From assembly GCF_005930975.1 (NCBI RefSeq), contig NZ_VBSE01000042.1, forward strand, positions 1-64,000: a stretch of 64,000 nt of DNA. The letters run 5' to 3'. Below the pieces are notes generated by a model. The model did not search any database. It was not told the DNA's origin and worked only from the letters and a program-made list of their open reading frames with translations. This document shows, piece after piece, positions 52,326-61,928 of the stretch. Position 1 is the stretch's first letter, and each line of letters opens with the position of its first letter. Source of the stretch: Apilactobacillus kunkeei (GTDB lineage: Bacteria; Bacillota; Bacilli; Lactobacillales; Lactobacillaceae). A program made the translations under genes and the position numbers.

Positions 52326-54500
52326 ATGTTTGATAAAACTTTTGCTCATTTAAACGTTATAAAGAATTCTGGCGACAAGACCAAATTCTATAAATACAAA
52401 ATTGATTTTGTACTAAATCAATTGGGTATTAGTAAAGAAGATAACAAACGTTTCTTTGAACGTTTGAACCTATTTACTAAGGATCAAGAAGAAATTACTT
52501 CAAGTCATATTCATGACTTCATCATTCAATTTCTTGAAGAAAATGATTTCTTAGATGCTAAAGAGCAATACTTAAAATATGAACAAAAAGACATTGAAAA
52601 ATTCAAAAGAGCAACCGATGTAAAGGCTCGTATCGACCAACTATTCAACCGTTATGACCGTGTTGTTCACGAAAATGCCAACAAAGATAGTAACGTCTTT
52701 AACACCCAAAGAGACCTAGAAGCAGGAGCAGCTAGCAAAGCCATTGGACTTCAAATGCTACCTCCACTCGTTGCAAAAGCACACCTTAGAGGTGACATTC
52801 ACTGGCATGATTTAGACTACTCACCAGCAACTCCTGAAACCAACTGTTGCTTAGTTGATTTTGCAGAAATGTTGAATAACGGTTTTAAAATTGGTAACGC
52901 CGAAGTTAAATCACCTCGTTCAATCCAAACTGCAACCGCTCAAGTTTCTCAAATCATCGCAAACGTTGCATCCCTACAATACGGTGGCCTATCATTCGAC
53001 CGTGCCGATGAAGTATTGGCACCATTCGCCGAAATCAACTATGAAAAACATCTAAAGACCGCTTCTAAATGGGTTGAAGAAGATAAGCGTGAAGAATACG
53101 CAAAAGATCGTACTAAAAAAGATATCTTTGATGCGATGCAATCACTAGAATACGAAATTAACACCCTATACTCATCACAAGGTCAAACTCCTTTCACCAC
53201 TGTTAGTTTTGGTCTAGGAACCAATTGGATTGAAAAAGAGATTCAAAAAGATATTCTAAGAATCAGAATTAAAGGACTTGGTAAAGAACGTCGTACAGCA
53301 ATTTTCCCTAAACTAATCTATGTATTGAAAAAAGGCTTAAATTTAAACCCTAACGACAAAAACTATGACGTCAAAGAATTAGCCATTGAATGTGCTACAA
53401 AGCGTATGTACCCTGATATTTTGATGTACGACAAGCTTTGTGAAATTACTGGTGACTTTAAAGCGCCAATGGGATGTCGATCATTTCTACCTAAGTGGAC
53501 CGATGAAAAAGGCAAAGCCGTCAACGCCGGTCGTATGAATCTAGGTGTTGTGACCGTAAATCTTCCACGTATTGCTCTATTATCCAAAGGTAACGTGGAC
53601 TTGTTCTGGCACATTTTTGAAGAAAAACTAGGTATTGTCCACCAAGCAATGGCATACCGTATTGAAAGAACTAAGGAAGCAAAACCAGATAACGCTCCAC
53701 TACTATACAAGTATGGTGCATTTGGGAAACGACTAAAATCAACTGATAGTGTTGATGAACTTTTCAGAAACGAACGTGCCACGGTATCGCTTGGTTACAT
53801 CGGACTATACGAAGTAGGGACTGCATTCTTTGGTCCAGATTGGGAATCAAATCAAGAAGCTCATGACTTCACTGTCAGCATCGTTGCTGAATTAAACCGT
53901 CTATGCAAGGTTTGGAGTGAGGAAAGTGGATATCACTACAGTCTATACTCCACTCCAGCCGAATCATTAACCGATACATTCGCTCAAGACGATATCGAAA
54001 AATTTGGTAAAGTAAAAGACATCACCGACAAGGAATACTACACAAACAGTTTCCATTACGATGTTAGAAAACGTCCTAACCCATTTGAAAAACTAACATT
54101 TGAAGAGGCTTATCCCCACTATGCTTCAGCTGGATTCATTCACTACTGTGAATACCCTAACTTAAAGCAAAATCCTAAGGCACTAGAAGCCGTTTGGGAC
54201 TGGGCATACGATCACGTCGGATACCTAGGTACTAACACTTCAATCGATAAATGCTTCAAGTGTGGTTTCAAGGGTGAATTTGAAGCTACGGCCCGTGGTT
54301 TCAAGTGTCCTCAATGTGGTAATCACGATCCTAAGTACTGCGACGTTGTTAAGAGAACTTGTGGTTACTTGGGTAACCCTCAAGCACGTCCAATGGTTCA
54401 CGGTCGTCATGTTGAAATTTCATCACGTCAAAAAAATATGTCGAAAGGAATGGTAGAAAGTGTCGCACATGAAGAGACAGCCAAACAATCCAAAGCCTAA
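52326..54500 (+). CDS. nrdD: Anaerobic ribonucleoside-triphosphate reductase NrdD
   Basis: Reduces NTPs to dNTPs without oxygen, using a glycyl radical. The 724-residue protein has an N-terminal region (about 1-90) that is only faintly ATP-cone-like, a ten-stranded barrel with CCLVDF and CRSFLPKW active-site cysteines, a zinc site CFKCGFKGEFEATARGFKCPQCG, and the radical loop RTCGYLGNPQARPMV (Gly at about 680). The open frame starts at 52233 inside the promoter and NrdR boxes; ATG 52326 fits the family. It overlaps nrdG by about 40 nt. Confidence 0.94.
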   Translation: MFDKTFAHLNVIKNSGDKTKFYKYKIDFVLNQLGISKEDNKRFFERLNLFTKDQEEITSSHIHDFIIQFLEENDFLDAKEQYLKYEQKDIEKFKRATDVKARIDQLFNRYDRVVHENANKDSNVFNTQRDLEAGAASKAIGLQMLPPLVAKAHLRGDIHWHDLDYSPATPETNCCLVDFAEMLNNGFKIGNAEVKSPRSIQTATAQVSQIIANVASLQYGGLSFDRADEVLAPFAEINYEKHLKTASKWVEEDKREEYAKDRTKKDIFDAMQSLEYEINTLYSSQGQTPFTTVSFGLGTNWIEKEIQKDILRIRIKGLGKERRTAIFPKLIYVLKKGLNLNPNDKNYDVKELAIECATKRMYPDILMYDKLCEITGDFKAPMGCRSFLPKWTDEKGKAVNAGRMNLGVVTVNLPRIALLSKGNVDLFWHIFEEKLGIVHQAMAYRIERTKEAKPDNAPLLYKYGAFGKRLKSTDSVDELFRNERATVSLGYIGLYEVGTAFFGPDWESNQEAHDFTVSIVAELNRLCKVWSEESGYHYSLYSTPAESLTDTFAQDDIEKFGKVKDITDKEYYTNSFHYDVRKRPNPFEKLTFEEAYPHYASAGFIHYCEYPNLKQNPKALEAVWDWAYDHVGYLGTNTSIDKCFKCGFKGEFEATARGFKCPQCGNHDPKYCDVVKRTCGYLGNPQARPMVHGRHVEISSRQKNMSKGMVESVAHEETAKQSKA

Positions 54501-55041
54501 GGAATGGCTTGCAAAAGACTTAAGCCAACAATATATTGCTGACTATAAGCCATTTAATTTCGTTGATGGTGAGGGAATCCGTTGCAGTATCTATGTTTCT
54601 GGTTGCAAGTTCTTATGCCCCGGCTGTTATAATGTCGCCTCACAAAACTTCCATTACGGACAACCTTATTCACAAGACTTGGAAGACCAAATAATTGAAG
54701 ATATGAAAAAAGATTACGTTCAAGGTCTTACCCTCTTGGGTGGAGAACCATTTTTGAATACGCAAGTGTGCCTTCGTCTATGCAAACGAGTTAGGGAAGA
54801 ATTCGGCCACACCAAGGACATCTGGTCATGGTCAGGTTACACATTCGATGAACTACTAAAAGATTCATATGACAAATTAAAACTCCTTTCAATGATCGAC
54901 ATCCTAGTTGATGGTCGTTTCATGGAAGATCAAAAAGATTTAACTCTTCAATTCCGCGGTAGTGCTAACCAAAGAATTATCAATGTGCCAAAGTCACTCG
55001 AAGAAAACAAAGTTGTACTTTGGGACAAGTTAGTTCACTAG
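54460..55041 (+). CDS. nrdG: NrdD-activating radical SAM enzyme NrdG
   Basis: Generates the glycyl radical on NrdD from S-adenosylmethionine through a 4Fe-4S cluster. The 193-residue protein has the cluster motif C-x3-C-x2-C in CKFLCPGC (Cys49, 53, 56) and the following GGEPFLN SAM-binding segment. GTG 54460 has AAAGGA about 10 nt upstream; ATG 54469 is an alternative. It overlaps the end of nrdD, and sufC starts 10 bp after its stop with no terminator between them. Confidence 0.93.
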   Translation: MSHMKRQPNNPKPKEWLAKDLSQQYIADYKPFNFVDGEGIRCSIYVSGCKFLCPGCYNVASQNFHYGQPYSQDLEDQIIEDMKKDYVQGLTLLGGEPFLNTQVCLRLCKRVREEFGHTKDIWSWSGYTFDELLKDSYDKLKLLSMIDILVDGRFMEDQKDLTLQFRGSANQRIINVPKSLEENKVVLWDKLVH

Positions 55042-55051
55042 GAGGATTATT

Positions 55052-55819
55052 GTGTTAAAAATTGAAAACCTACACGTTAAAATCAACGAAACCAATGAAG
55101 AAGTAATCAAAGGATTAAACTTAACCATTCCCGACGGTGAAGTCCATGTCATCATGGGCCCCAACGGAACCGGTAAGTCGACTCTTTCTCAAACCATCAT
55201 GGGTTCTCCCAAGTATTCAATTACCGACGGAACCATTTCATTTGATGGCAAAGAATTAAACAACATGGCAACCGATGAACGTGCCCGTTTGGGTCTCTTC
55301 ATTGGTATGCAATACCCTACTGAAATCAGCGGAATTAAAAATGTCGACTTCATTCACGCCGCTATGAATGCGGTGACTGACAAGCCAGTATCCGTTTTAG
55401 ATTTCATGAAACGCTTAGATTACGTCATGGATTTCCTAGACATCGATGAATCATACACTGACAGATACCTTAACGAAGGATTCTCCGGTGGTGAAAAGAA
55501 GCGAAATGAAATCCTGCAAATGATGATGATTCAACCCAACCTAGCAATCCTAGATGAAATCGATTCTGGGCTAGATATCGACGCCTTAAAAGTTGTTTCA
55601 AAGGGAATCAATCACATGCGAGACAATCACTTCTCTTCACTTATCATCACTCACTATAATCGTATTCTTCGCTACGTAAAGCCAGATGTTGTGCACGTTA
55701 TGATGGGTGGTCGCGTCGTTACCAGCGGTGACTATCGCCTAGCCGAACAACTAGAACAAAACGGATACGCTCAATTACGTGACCAATTAGGAATAGATGT
55801 AAAGCTGGTGGATGAATAA
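55052..55819 (+). CDS. sufC: Fe-S assembly ATPase SufC
   Basis: ABC-type ATPase of the SufBCD scaffold that builds Fe-S clusters. The 255-residue protein has Walker A GPNGTGKST (about 35-43), signature FSGGEKKRNE, Walker B LAILDEIDSGLD and ITHYNRIL, all as in SufC. It starts at GTG with AGGAGG upstream. First of five suf genes and, by spacing, the third gene of an nrdDG-suf transcript. Confidence 0.95.
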   Translation: MLKIENLHVKINETNEEVIKGLNLTIPDGEVHVIMGPNGTGKSTLSQTIMGSPKYSITDGTISFDGKELNNMATDERARLGLFIGMQYPTEISGIKNVDFIHAAMNAVTDKPVSVLDFMKRLDYVMDFLDIDESYTDRYLNEGFSGGEKKRNEILQMMMIQPNLAILDEIDSGLDIDALKVVSKGINHMRDNHFSSLIITHYNRILRYVKPDVVHVMMGGRVVTSGDYRLAEQLEQNGYAQLRDQLGIDVKLVDE

Positions 55820-56976
55820 TGAGTATGTCTATTCAAGAATTTGCTCAATCACATAACGAACCTCAATGGTTAACTGTTAAACGCGTTGTTGCAAACGACA
55901 TAACAAAAACATTGAAGGTTCCAGCATCACTAAGAAAGTTTTACTTTGCATCACCAAAACTTAATTGCCGTTCAATAGATACGAAAAATTTAGCATCGAA
56001 AAATCTAAAAGATTTGGGCATCATCATGATGGATTTGTTCGCCGCTGCAAACGAGTTTCCAGAATTAATCCAAGAAAACTTGATGGAAAAAGCAATTTAT
56101 TGGCGTGATAACGCATTAAATGCGAACCATCTTGCGTATCTACAAAGTGGTGGGTTTGTTTTCATCCCTAAAGATGTCTGCGTTGATGAATCAATCGACA
56201 TCTCCGACTTAGTCGATCACAACATGCAGGAAAAACACCTCCTCATCATTGCAGCGTCTGGAAGTGAAGTTTCTTTTACCTACAAAGACTCCAAAGAACA
56301 TCCCGATAATGACCGCTTAATGATTGAAGTATTACTTGGTGATCACGCTAATGTTTCATTTTATGACGCCGAAATGACTAACAGTGAAAAGTCTCACCGT
56401 GTTTTAAATGCTTATCTCGCTCAAAATGCGAATTTAAAAACATACGTTAGCCTATTTAATCACGGCGACAGTCGCTATTACAGCAATATCGATTTAGATG
56501 GTATGGGTAGCTCCGCTAAAATAAATCTAGTGAGTCTATCCGATCAAAAACAAAAACAGGTAGTTCAAACCAAAATTATCAATAAAAGTCCCAATACAAG
56601 TGGATTAATAACACAACGCGGTATCGTAGCTGATAATTCTAAGACTACCTACGATACTACCGGTCAAATCAAGCTAGAAGCTAGTGATTCTGATTCCGAT
56701 CAAATTAGTCGTTTATTAACTTTAAATCCCGAAAGCAAAGGGAAAATTGACCCAATTCTTCTAATTGATAATCATGATGTGGTTGCCGGTCACGCTGCTA
56801 GTGTTGGTAAAGTTAACCCCGAACAACTATACTATTTAAAAACCCGCGGAATTGATGCTCAAACAGCTCGTTTCCTATTAACCCGCGGATTTTTGACACC
56901 ACTAATTGAAAAATTCCCAGATAAATCTGTACAAAAACACTTATTAAATAATCTAGAGGAGCGTATTCATGGCTAG
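55819..56976 (+). CDS. sufD: Fe-S scaffold component SufD
   Basis: Partner of SufB in the SufBC2D scaffold. The 385-residue protein has a right-handed beta-helix core and the C-terminal block DNHDVVAGHAASVGKVNPEQLYYLKTRGI, which is the SufB/SufD family signature, then RFLLTRGFLTPLIEKFPD. It shares its first base with the sufC stop and overlaps sufS by 8 nt. Confidence 0.94.
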   Translation: MSMSIQEFAQSHNEPQWLTVKRVVANDITKTLKVPASLRKFYFASPKLNCRSIDTKNLASKNLKDLGIIMMDLFAAANEFPELIQENLMEKAIYWRDNALNANHLAYLQSGGFVFIPKDVCVDESIDISDLVDHNMQEKHLLIIAASGSEVSFTYKDSKEHPDNDRLMIEVLLGDHANVSFYDAEMTNSEKSHRVLNAYLAQNANLKTYVSLFNHGDSRYYSNIDLDGMGSSAKINLVSLSDQKQKQVVQTKIINKSPNTSGLITQRGIVADNSKTTYDTTGQIKLEASDSDSDQISRLLTLNPESKGKIDPILLIDNHDVVAGHAASVGKVNPEQLYYLKTRGIDAQTARFLLTRGFLTPLIEKFPDKSVQKHLLNNLEERIHG

Positions 56977-58183
56977 CTTAAATATTCGTCATCACTTTCC
57001 CATCTTCAAGGAACACCCAGATATGATTTATTTTGACAACGCTGCAACCACTCAAAAGCCAAAGTATGTCATTGATGCAATCAGTAGTTTTTACACTCAC
57101 CATAATTTTAATGTGCATAGAAGTGTCTATTCTGATGCTGGGGAGACGACTGAAATGTTTGAACAATCTAGAGAGAACATTGCCTCTTTTATTAATGCCA
57201 CGAGTGAAAAAGAAATTGTATTTTCTGCTGGTACCACCGATAGCATCAACTTAATTGCTAACGGATATTATGCCAAGCATATCCAGGAAGGTGACGAGAT
57301 TGTGGTTTCAATAGCTGAACACCACAGTAACCTCCTTCCTTGGCAAAAGATTGCGAAAAACAACGGTGCAACTTTAAAATTCATCCCTCTAAATGAAGAT
57401 GCCAACCTCGACTTAAATGCCGCTAAAAAAATCATTTCCGACAAAACAAAATTAGTGGCCGTCACCGCTGTTTCCAATGTTTTAGGGAACATTAATCCCA
57501 TTGATCAACTAACATCATTGGCTCATGAACATGACGCTGACATCCTAGTTGATGGTGCGCAAGCTGCTCCCGAGTTACCAATCGATGTCCAAAAAACGCC
57601 AATTGACTGGTTAGCCTTCTCCGGACATAAAATGATGGCTCCAACCGGTATTGGTGTTCTATATGGAAAACAAGATTTATTAGAACACATGAATTGCCCC
57701 CGTGTTGGTGGAGAAATGATTGAATCAGTCTCAACTACCGACTACAAGGTCAAAGATATTCCATACCGTCTAGAAGCCGGCACCCCCAACGTTGAGGGTG
57801 TCATCGGTTTAGACGCTGCGATTTCTTATCTAAAAGAACTTAAAATGACTAACGTGCAGGAACAATGTGAGAAACTAGGTCAATACCTATATGACCAACT
57901 TAATTCTTTAGACGACGTTTCAGTATATGGACCAACTAAGCGCCAAACTGGAATCGTCTCTTTTAACGTAGATAATATTCACCCACACGACGCTGCAACC
58001 TTCCTTGACTCTATGAATATCGACGTTAGAGCTGGTCAACACTGTGCCGAACCACTAACCCACAAGCTGGGAGTCAACGCGACTTTACGCGCTAGTCTCT
58101 ACATTTACAACACGATTGAAGAATGCAATCGACTAGTCGACTGTATTAACGAAATGAAGGAATTTTTTAATGGATCTAAGTAA
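56969..58183 (+). CDS. sufS: Cysteine desulfurase SufS
   Basis: PLP enzyme that removes sulfur from cysteine and passes it to SufU. The 404-residue type II desulfurase has the PLP-lysine motif SGHKMMAPTGIGVLYGK (about 216-232), AEHHSNLLPW, DGAQAAPELPIDV and the active-site cysteine loop RAGQHCAEPL near residue 355. It overlaps both neighbours by a few bases. Confidence 0.95.
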   Translation: MASLNIRHHFPIFKEHPDMIYFDNAATTQKPKYVIDAISSFYTHHNFNVHRSVYSDAGETTEMFEQSRENIASFINATSEKEIVFSAGTTDSINLIANGYYAKHIQEGDEIVVSIAEHHSNLLPWQKIAKNNGATLKFIPLNEDANLDLNAAKKIISDKTKLVAVTAVSNVLGNINPIDQLTSLAHEHDADILVDGAQAAPELPIDVQKTPIDWLAFSGHKMMAPTGIGVLYGKQDLLEHMNCPRVGGEMIESVSTTDYKVKDIPYRLEAGTPNVEGVIGLDAAISYLKELKMTNVQEQCEKLGQYLYDQLNSLDDVSVYGPTKRQTGIVSFNVDNIHPHDAATFLDSMNIDVRAGQHCAEPLTHKLGVNATLRASLYIYNTIEECNRLVDCINEMKEFFNGSK

Positions 58184-58592
58184 CATTTATCAACGTATCA
58201 TCATGCAAAAAGCTAGTGAATGCCCAAATAATAATCAGTTTGATTCAGACGTCCATCTAACTAATCCTACATGTGGTGATGACATTTCGATGGCAGATGA
58301 TGAAAAATATCCCAATGTAACCAACCTAAAAGTGGCGTGTGACGGATGCATTATTTGTAAGGGTGCCACCAAGATGATGCTCGAATCAATTCAAGATAAA
58401 TCTGCTGATCAGATCAATGAACTCGTTTTAAACATGTCCAAAATGATGACACACGAAGATTTTGACCAAGAATTATTAGGCGATTTAGTTGCCTTTAAAT
58501 CAGTAGTACACTTACCCATCAGAATTAAATGTGCCATGCTTCCCTTCAAAGCAATTTATCAATTAATTAACGGAGATGATATCAATCGATAA
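58170..58592 (+). CDS. sufU: Zinc-dependent sulfurtransferase SufU
   Basis: Accepts persulfide sulfur from SufS and delivers it to the SufBCD scaffold. The 140-residue protein keeps the ligands NPTCGD, a central Cys (CDGCIICKGATKMM) and RIKCAMLP near the C-terminus. An extra CxxC (CDGCIIC) is present where many homologs have GxGCxIS. It overlaps sufS and sufB. Confidence 0.93.
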   Translation: MDLSNIYQRIIMQKASECPNNNQFDSDVHLTNPTCGDDISMADDEKYPNVTNLKVACDGCIICKGATKMMLESIQDKSADQINELVLNMSKMMTHEDFDQELLGDLVAFKSVVHLPIRIKCAMLPFKAIYQLINGDDINR

Positions 58593-59985
58593 ATCAATCC
58601 AACACTTAAATGATGATTACCAATATGGTTTTAAGGATAATGTCAAACCAGTTTTTTCAACGGGTGATGGTTTAACTGAAGATATTATCCGCGAGATTTC
58701 TGAACAAAAAAACGAGCCAAAATGGATGTTAGATATTCGTTTAAATGCTTTTAAAATTTTTCAAAAACTACCTATGCCTGATTTTGGACCTGACTTATCT
58801 GATCTCGAATTAAACAAAATTAGATATTTCCAAAGAGCGACTGATTCAGTATCACGTAGTTGGGACGATGTTCCAGAAGATATTAAGAATACCTTTGAAA
58901 AAATTGGGGTTCCAGAAGCAGAACGTAAGTACCTAGCAGGTGCCGAAGCTCAATACGAATCAGAAGCTGTCTACGCCAACATCAAAAAAGAATTCGCCGA
59001 CATGGGAATCATCTTTTCAGATACTGATACGGCATTAAAGGAACACCCCGACTTAGTTAAAGAATATTTCGGACAACTAGTAACTCCACAAATGAACAAA
59101 TTCGCTGCACTAAACACAGCGGTTTGGTCTGGTGGTGTTTTCTTGTATGTTCCAAAAGGTGTCCATGCCAAGATTCCAATTCAGGCTTTCTTTAGAATCA
59201 ATGCTGGTAGAACCGGACAATTCGAAAGAACACTAATTATCGTAGATGAAGATGCCAGTGTTAACTACGTCGAAGGTTGCACAGCCCCTAACTATTCAGA
59301 AGATAGTTTGCATGCAGCCGACGTCGAAGTCTTCGTGAAGAAGAACGCCTTTTGTCGTTACACCACCATTCAGAATTGGTCAGACAATGTTTACAGTCTA
59401 GAAACCAAGCGTGCTTCCGCAGATGAAAATGCGACAATGGAATGGGTCGACGGAAACCTTGGATCAAAGGTCACAATGAAGTACCCAAGTATCGATTTGA
59501 ATGGTCCTTATGCAAACGGAACAATGCTATCAATCGCATTTGCCAGCGGTGATATTTATCAAGACACTGGATGCATCATGCGACACCATGCTCCTCACAC
59601 TTCATCCAATGTAGTATCAAAATCAATTTGCAAAGATGGCGGAATTTGTAACTACCGTGGAACAATTCGTATGATTGAGGATGCTCACTACTCAAAATCA
59701 CATATTGAATGTGACACCATCATCATGGATGATGATTCGATGAGTGATACAATTCCGCACAATGATATTTACAATGGTGATTCAGAAATAGAACACGAAG
59801 CCAAGGTTTCAAAAATTTCAGAAACCGACTTGTACTACTTAATGAGCCGTGGATTATCAGAAACCCAGGCTACTAAGATGATCATCATGGGATTCATTGA
59901 GCCCTTCTCAAATCAACTTCCAATGGAATATGCAATGGAATTAAATAAACTAATTGATTATCAAATGGAAGATTCAGTTGGTTAA
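58576..59985 (+). CDS. sufB: Fe-S scaffold component SufB
   Basis: Central scaffold subunit for cluster assembly. The 469-residue protein contains the expected PKWMLDIRLNAFKIF, KYLAGAEAQYESEAVY, SVNYVEGCTAP, QDTGCIMRHHAPHTSSNV and HNDIYNGDSEIEHEAKVSKI blocks. ATG 58576 directly abuts GGAG with no spacer, which is unusual; translation may depend on coupling to sufU, or initiate a few codons later. Last gene of the operon; followed by a clear terminator. Confidence 0.94.
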   Translation: MISIDKSIQHLNDDYQYGFKDNVKPVFSTGDGLTEDIIREISEQKNEPKWMLDIRLNAFKIFQKLPMPDFGPDLSDLELNKIRYFQRATDSVSRSWDDVPEDIKNTFEKIGVPEAERKYLAGAEAQYESEAVYANIKKEFADMGIIFSDTDTALKEHPDLVKEYFGQLVTPQMNKFAALNTAVWSGGVFLYVPKGVHAKIPIQAFFRINAGRTGQFERTLIIVDEDASVNYVEGCTAPNYSEDSLHAADVEVFVKKNAFCRYTTIQNWSDNVYSLETKRASADENATMEWVDGNLGSKVTMKYPSIDLNGPYANGTMLSIAFASGDIYQDTGCIMRHHAPHTSSNVVSKSICKDGGICNYRGTIRMIEDAHYSKSHIECDTIIMDDDSMSDTIPHNDIYNGDSEIEHEAKVSKISETDLYYLMSRGLSETQATKMIIMGFIEPFSNQLPMEYAMELNKLIDYQMEDSVG

Positions 59986-59989
59986 AAAT

Positions 59990-60021
59990 AACGCTCCTAG
60001 AGTTTTTTCTAGGGGCGTTTT
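59990..60021 (+). terminator. Terminator of the nrdDG-suf operon
   Basis: Stem AACGCTCCTAGA / TCTAGGGGCGTT followed by TTTTG. Confidence 0.8.
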
Positions 60022-60124
60022 GTTTCATGTGAAACAATCTTATATATTTCATTTGACTAATTGAATATTTAGTTTATACTTAATGTAACATTTTATAACA
60101 TATAACTATTTAGGAGATGTTTTT

Positions 60125-61492
60125 ATGCGTATCGAAAAAGATTGTGTTGGTAAACTAGAAGTTCCTGATGATGCTTTGTATGGAATCAATTCCCTTAGAG
60201 CTGCAATGAACTTCCCGATTACGAAAGAGAAAGTTGATCCACTTTTGATTGAAAGTTACGTTCAAATAAAAAAAGCTTCAATCACTGCAAATTACGGCGC
60301 AAAAGCAACTGATGTTATAAAATATAACACGATTGTAGATGCTTGTGACTACTTGCTTGAGCACCCCTCCCCAGAGAGTTTTATCACTCCAGCTATCCAA
60401 GGTGGTGCCGGAACTTCCACAAATATGAACGTAAATGAAGTAATTGCCAATGTCGCAATGAAATTACATCCTGATGTCTTCATTCATCCAAACGATGATG
60501 TTAACCAGGCACAATCTACTAACGATACCTACCCAACCGCTGGTAAACTAGCAATGATTAAACGTTTGCCAAAACTAACCGGCGAAATTAATCGCTTAAT
60601 CGAAATCCTAGATGAACTATCAAAGAAATTCCAGTTCACAATTAAGTTAGGTCGAACCCAACTTCAAGACGCTGTTCCCACTACTTACGGAAAGACATTC
60701 CATGCTTATGCTTCATTATTTCGTCGTGATTTAAAACGAATCAACAGCGCAGAAAATGAACTAAAAACCATTAGCATGGGAGGAACTGCCATTGGTACTG
60801 GAACCAACACCACTAAATACTACCGTGAGCATATTGTAGAAGAAATTAACAAGATTACCGGTATTGAACTAAAACAGGATGAAGATTTAGTCGACGCAAT
60901 ACAAAATACGGATCATTTCGTAGCATTCTCCTCTAGTTTAAAGACGTTGGCCGTTGACTTATCCAAATTCAGTAATGATTTACGTCTACTTGGGAGCGGA
61001 CCACAATCTGGTTTAAATGAATTAATCCTACCGAAGAGACAAGCCGGTTCATCAATCATGCCTAACAAAGTTAATCCTGTTATCCCAGAAGTTGTAAACC
61101 AGGTCGCCTTTGAAGTAATCGGTTTTGACGCCACAGTCACTGCCGCTTCAGAAGCCGGTCAGTTAGAACTAAATGCCTTTGAACCCATCATGTTTAAGAG
61201 CATCCTAACTGCCGAAGTTCACTTGGCACGCGCAATCGAAACATTAGTAGATCACTGTCTAGACGGTATCGATGTAAATGTTAAACAGTGTCTAGATGAT
61301 GTTCGTAAGTCAGCTGTGACCGCTACAGTCCTATCTCCTATCTTGGGATATAACAAGACCACCGAACTAATTAAGACAGCCACTAAAGAACATAAAACCG
61401 TTCCAAATCTATTAATCCAAAACCATATTTTATCTCCTGAAAAAGTTAAACAACTATTCTCACCAGAATATCTAGTTAATGGTGAAATTTAA
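60125..61492 (+). CDS. aspA: Aspartate ammonia-lyase-like (fumarase/aspartase superfamily)
   Basis: Likely interconverts aspartate and fumarate plus ammonia. The 455-residue superfamily member has YGINSLRAAMNFPI, GGAGTSTNMNVNEVIAN, LGRTQLQDAVPTTYG and the catalytic loop GSSIMPNKVNPVIPEVVNQVAF. The VIPEVVNQ sequence is aspartase-like rather than fumarase-like (usually PTQCEA). The loop has Asn where Gly or Ala is common. It is monocistronic with AGGAG before ATG. Specificity is inferred from these motifs. Confidence 0.82.
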   Translation: MRIEKDCVGKLEVPDDALYGINSLRAAMNFPITKEKVDPLLIESYVQIKKASITANYGAKATDVIKYNTIVDACDYLLEHPSPESFITPAIQGGAGTSTNMNVNEVIANVAMKLHPDVFIHPNDDVNQAQSTNDTYPTAGKLAMIKRLPKLTGEINRLIEILDELSKKFQFTIKLGRTQLQDAVPTTYGKTFHAYASLFRRDLKRINSAENELKTISMGGTAIGTGTNTTKYYREHIVEEINKITGIELKQDEDLVDAIQNTDHFVAFSSSLKTLAVDLSKFSNDLRLLGSGPQSGLNELILPKRQAGSSIMPNKVNPVIPEVVNQVAFEVIGFDATVTAASEAGQLELNAFEPIMFKSILTAEVHLARAIETLVDHCLDGIDVNVKQCLDDVRKSAVTATVLSPILGYNKTTELIKTATKEHKTVPNLLIQNHILSPEKVKQLFSPEYLVNGEI

Positions 61493-61493
61493 T

Positions 61494-61526
61494 AAAAAGA
61501 GCTCGTTTAGAGCTCTTTTTATTTTT
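61494..61526 (+). terminator. Terminator after aspA
   Basis: Stem AAAGAGCTC / GAGCTCTTT followed by T runs. Confidence 0.82.
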
Positions 61527-61579
61527 AGTTTTACAAGCATCCCTTCGACATTTAAAATAAAGTCAGGAGTTGAATACAA

Positions 61580-61900
61580 ATGCAAAAAACTACTAAAGGT
61601 GTGTTAGCTGCCATCAGTCTTTTGATGACCGTCTACATGTTAATTATTACCATCAAAGATATTTCAGACTTGTACGTGACTGACTTTTCACTAACAGTAT
61701 TATGGTTAATTACCATTTTAACCTTGATTGAAATTGTGCTATTTTTCTGGAAAAAGGATTGGTTAATCAACGCTGTGATTGGAATCATTGTTTTCATTTT
61801 AGGAATTATTTTAGTTGTAAACGGAACACTTGGTTTTACAATCATTTTGATTAATTTAATCATTTCAATCCTATTATGCGTATATAGTTTATATAACTAA
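61580..61900 (+). CDS. Small three-to-four-helix membrane protein
   Basis: A 106-residue hydrophobic protein with helices near residues 7-27, 33-54, 60-79 and 80-104 and very few charged residues apart from FWKKDW. No family recognised. AGGAG precedes the ATG; it has its own terminator. Confidence 0.7.
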   Translation: MQKTTKGVLAAISLLMTVYMLIITIKDISDLYVTDFSLTVLWLITILTLIEIVLFFWKKDWLINAVIGIIVFILGIILVVNGTLGFTIILINLIISILLCVYSLYN

Positions 61901-61928
61901 AAAAGAACTCAAAATGAGTTCTTTTTTT
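61899..61928. terminator. Bidirectional terminator
   Basis: Stem AAAGAACTC / GAGTTCTTT flanked by A and T runs; between convergent genes. Confidence 0.85.

Noticed and set aside
53363-53782. 139-codon minus-strand frame inside nrdD
   Set aside because: Antisense shadow of a highly conserved gene; no ribosome site or recognisable domain.
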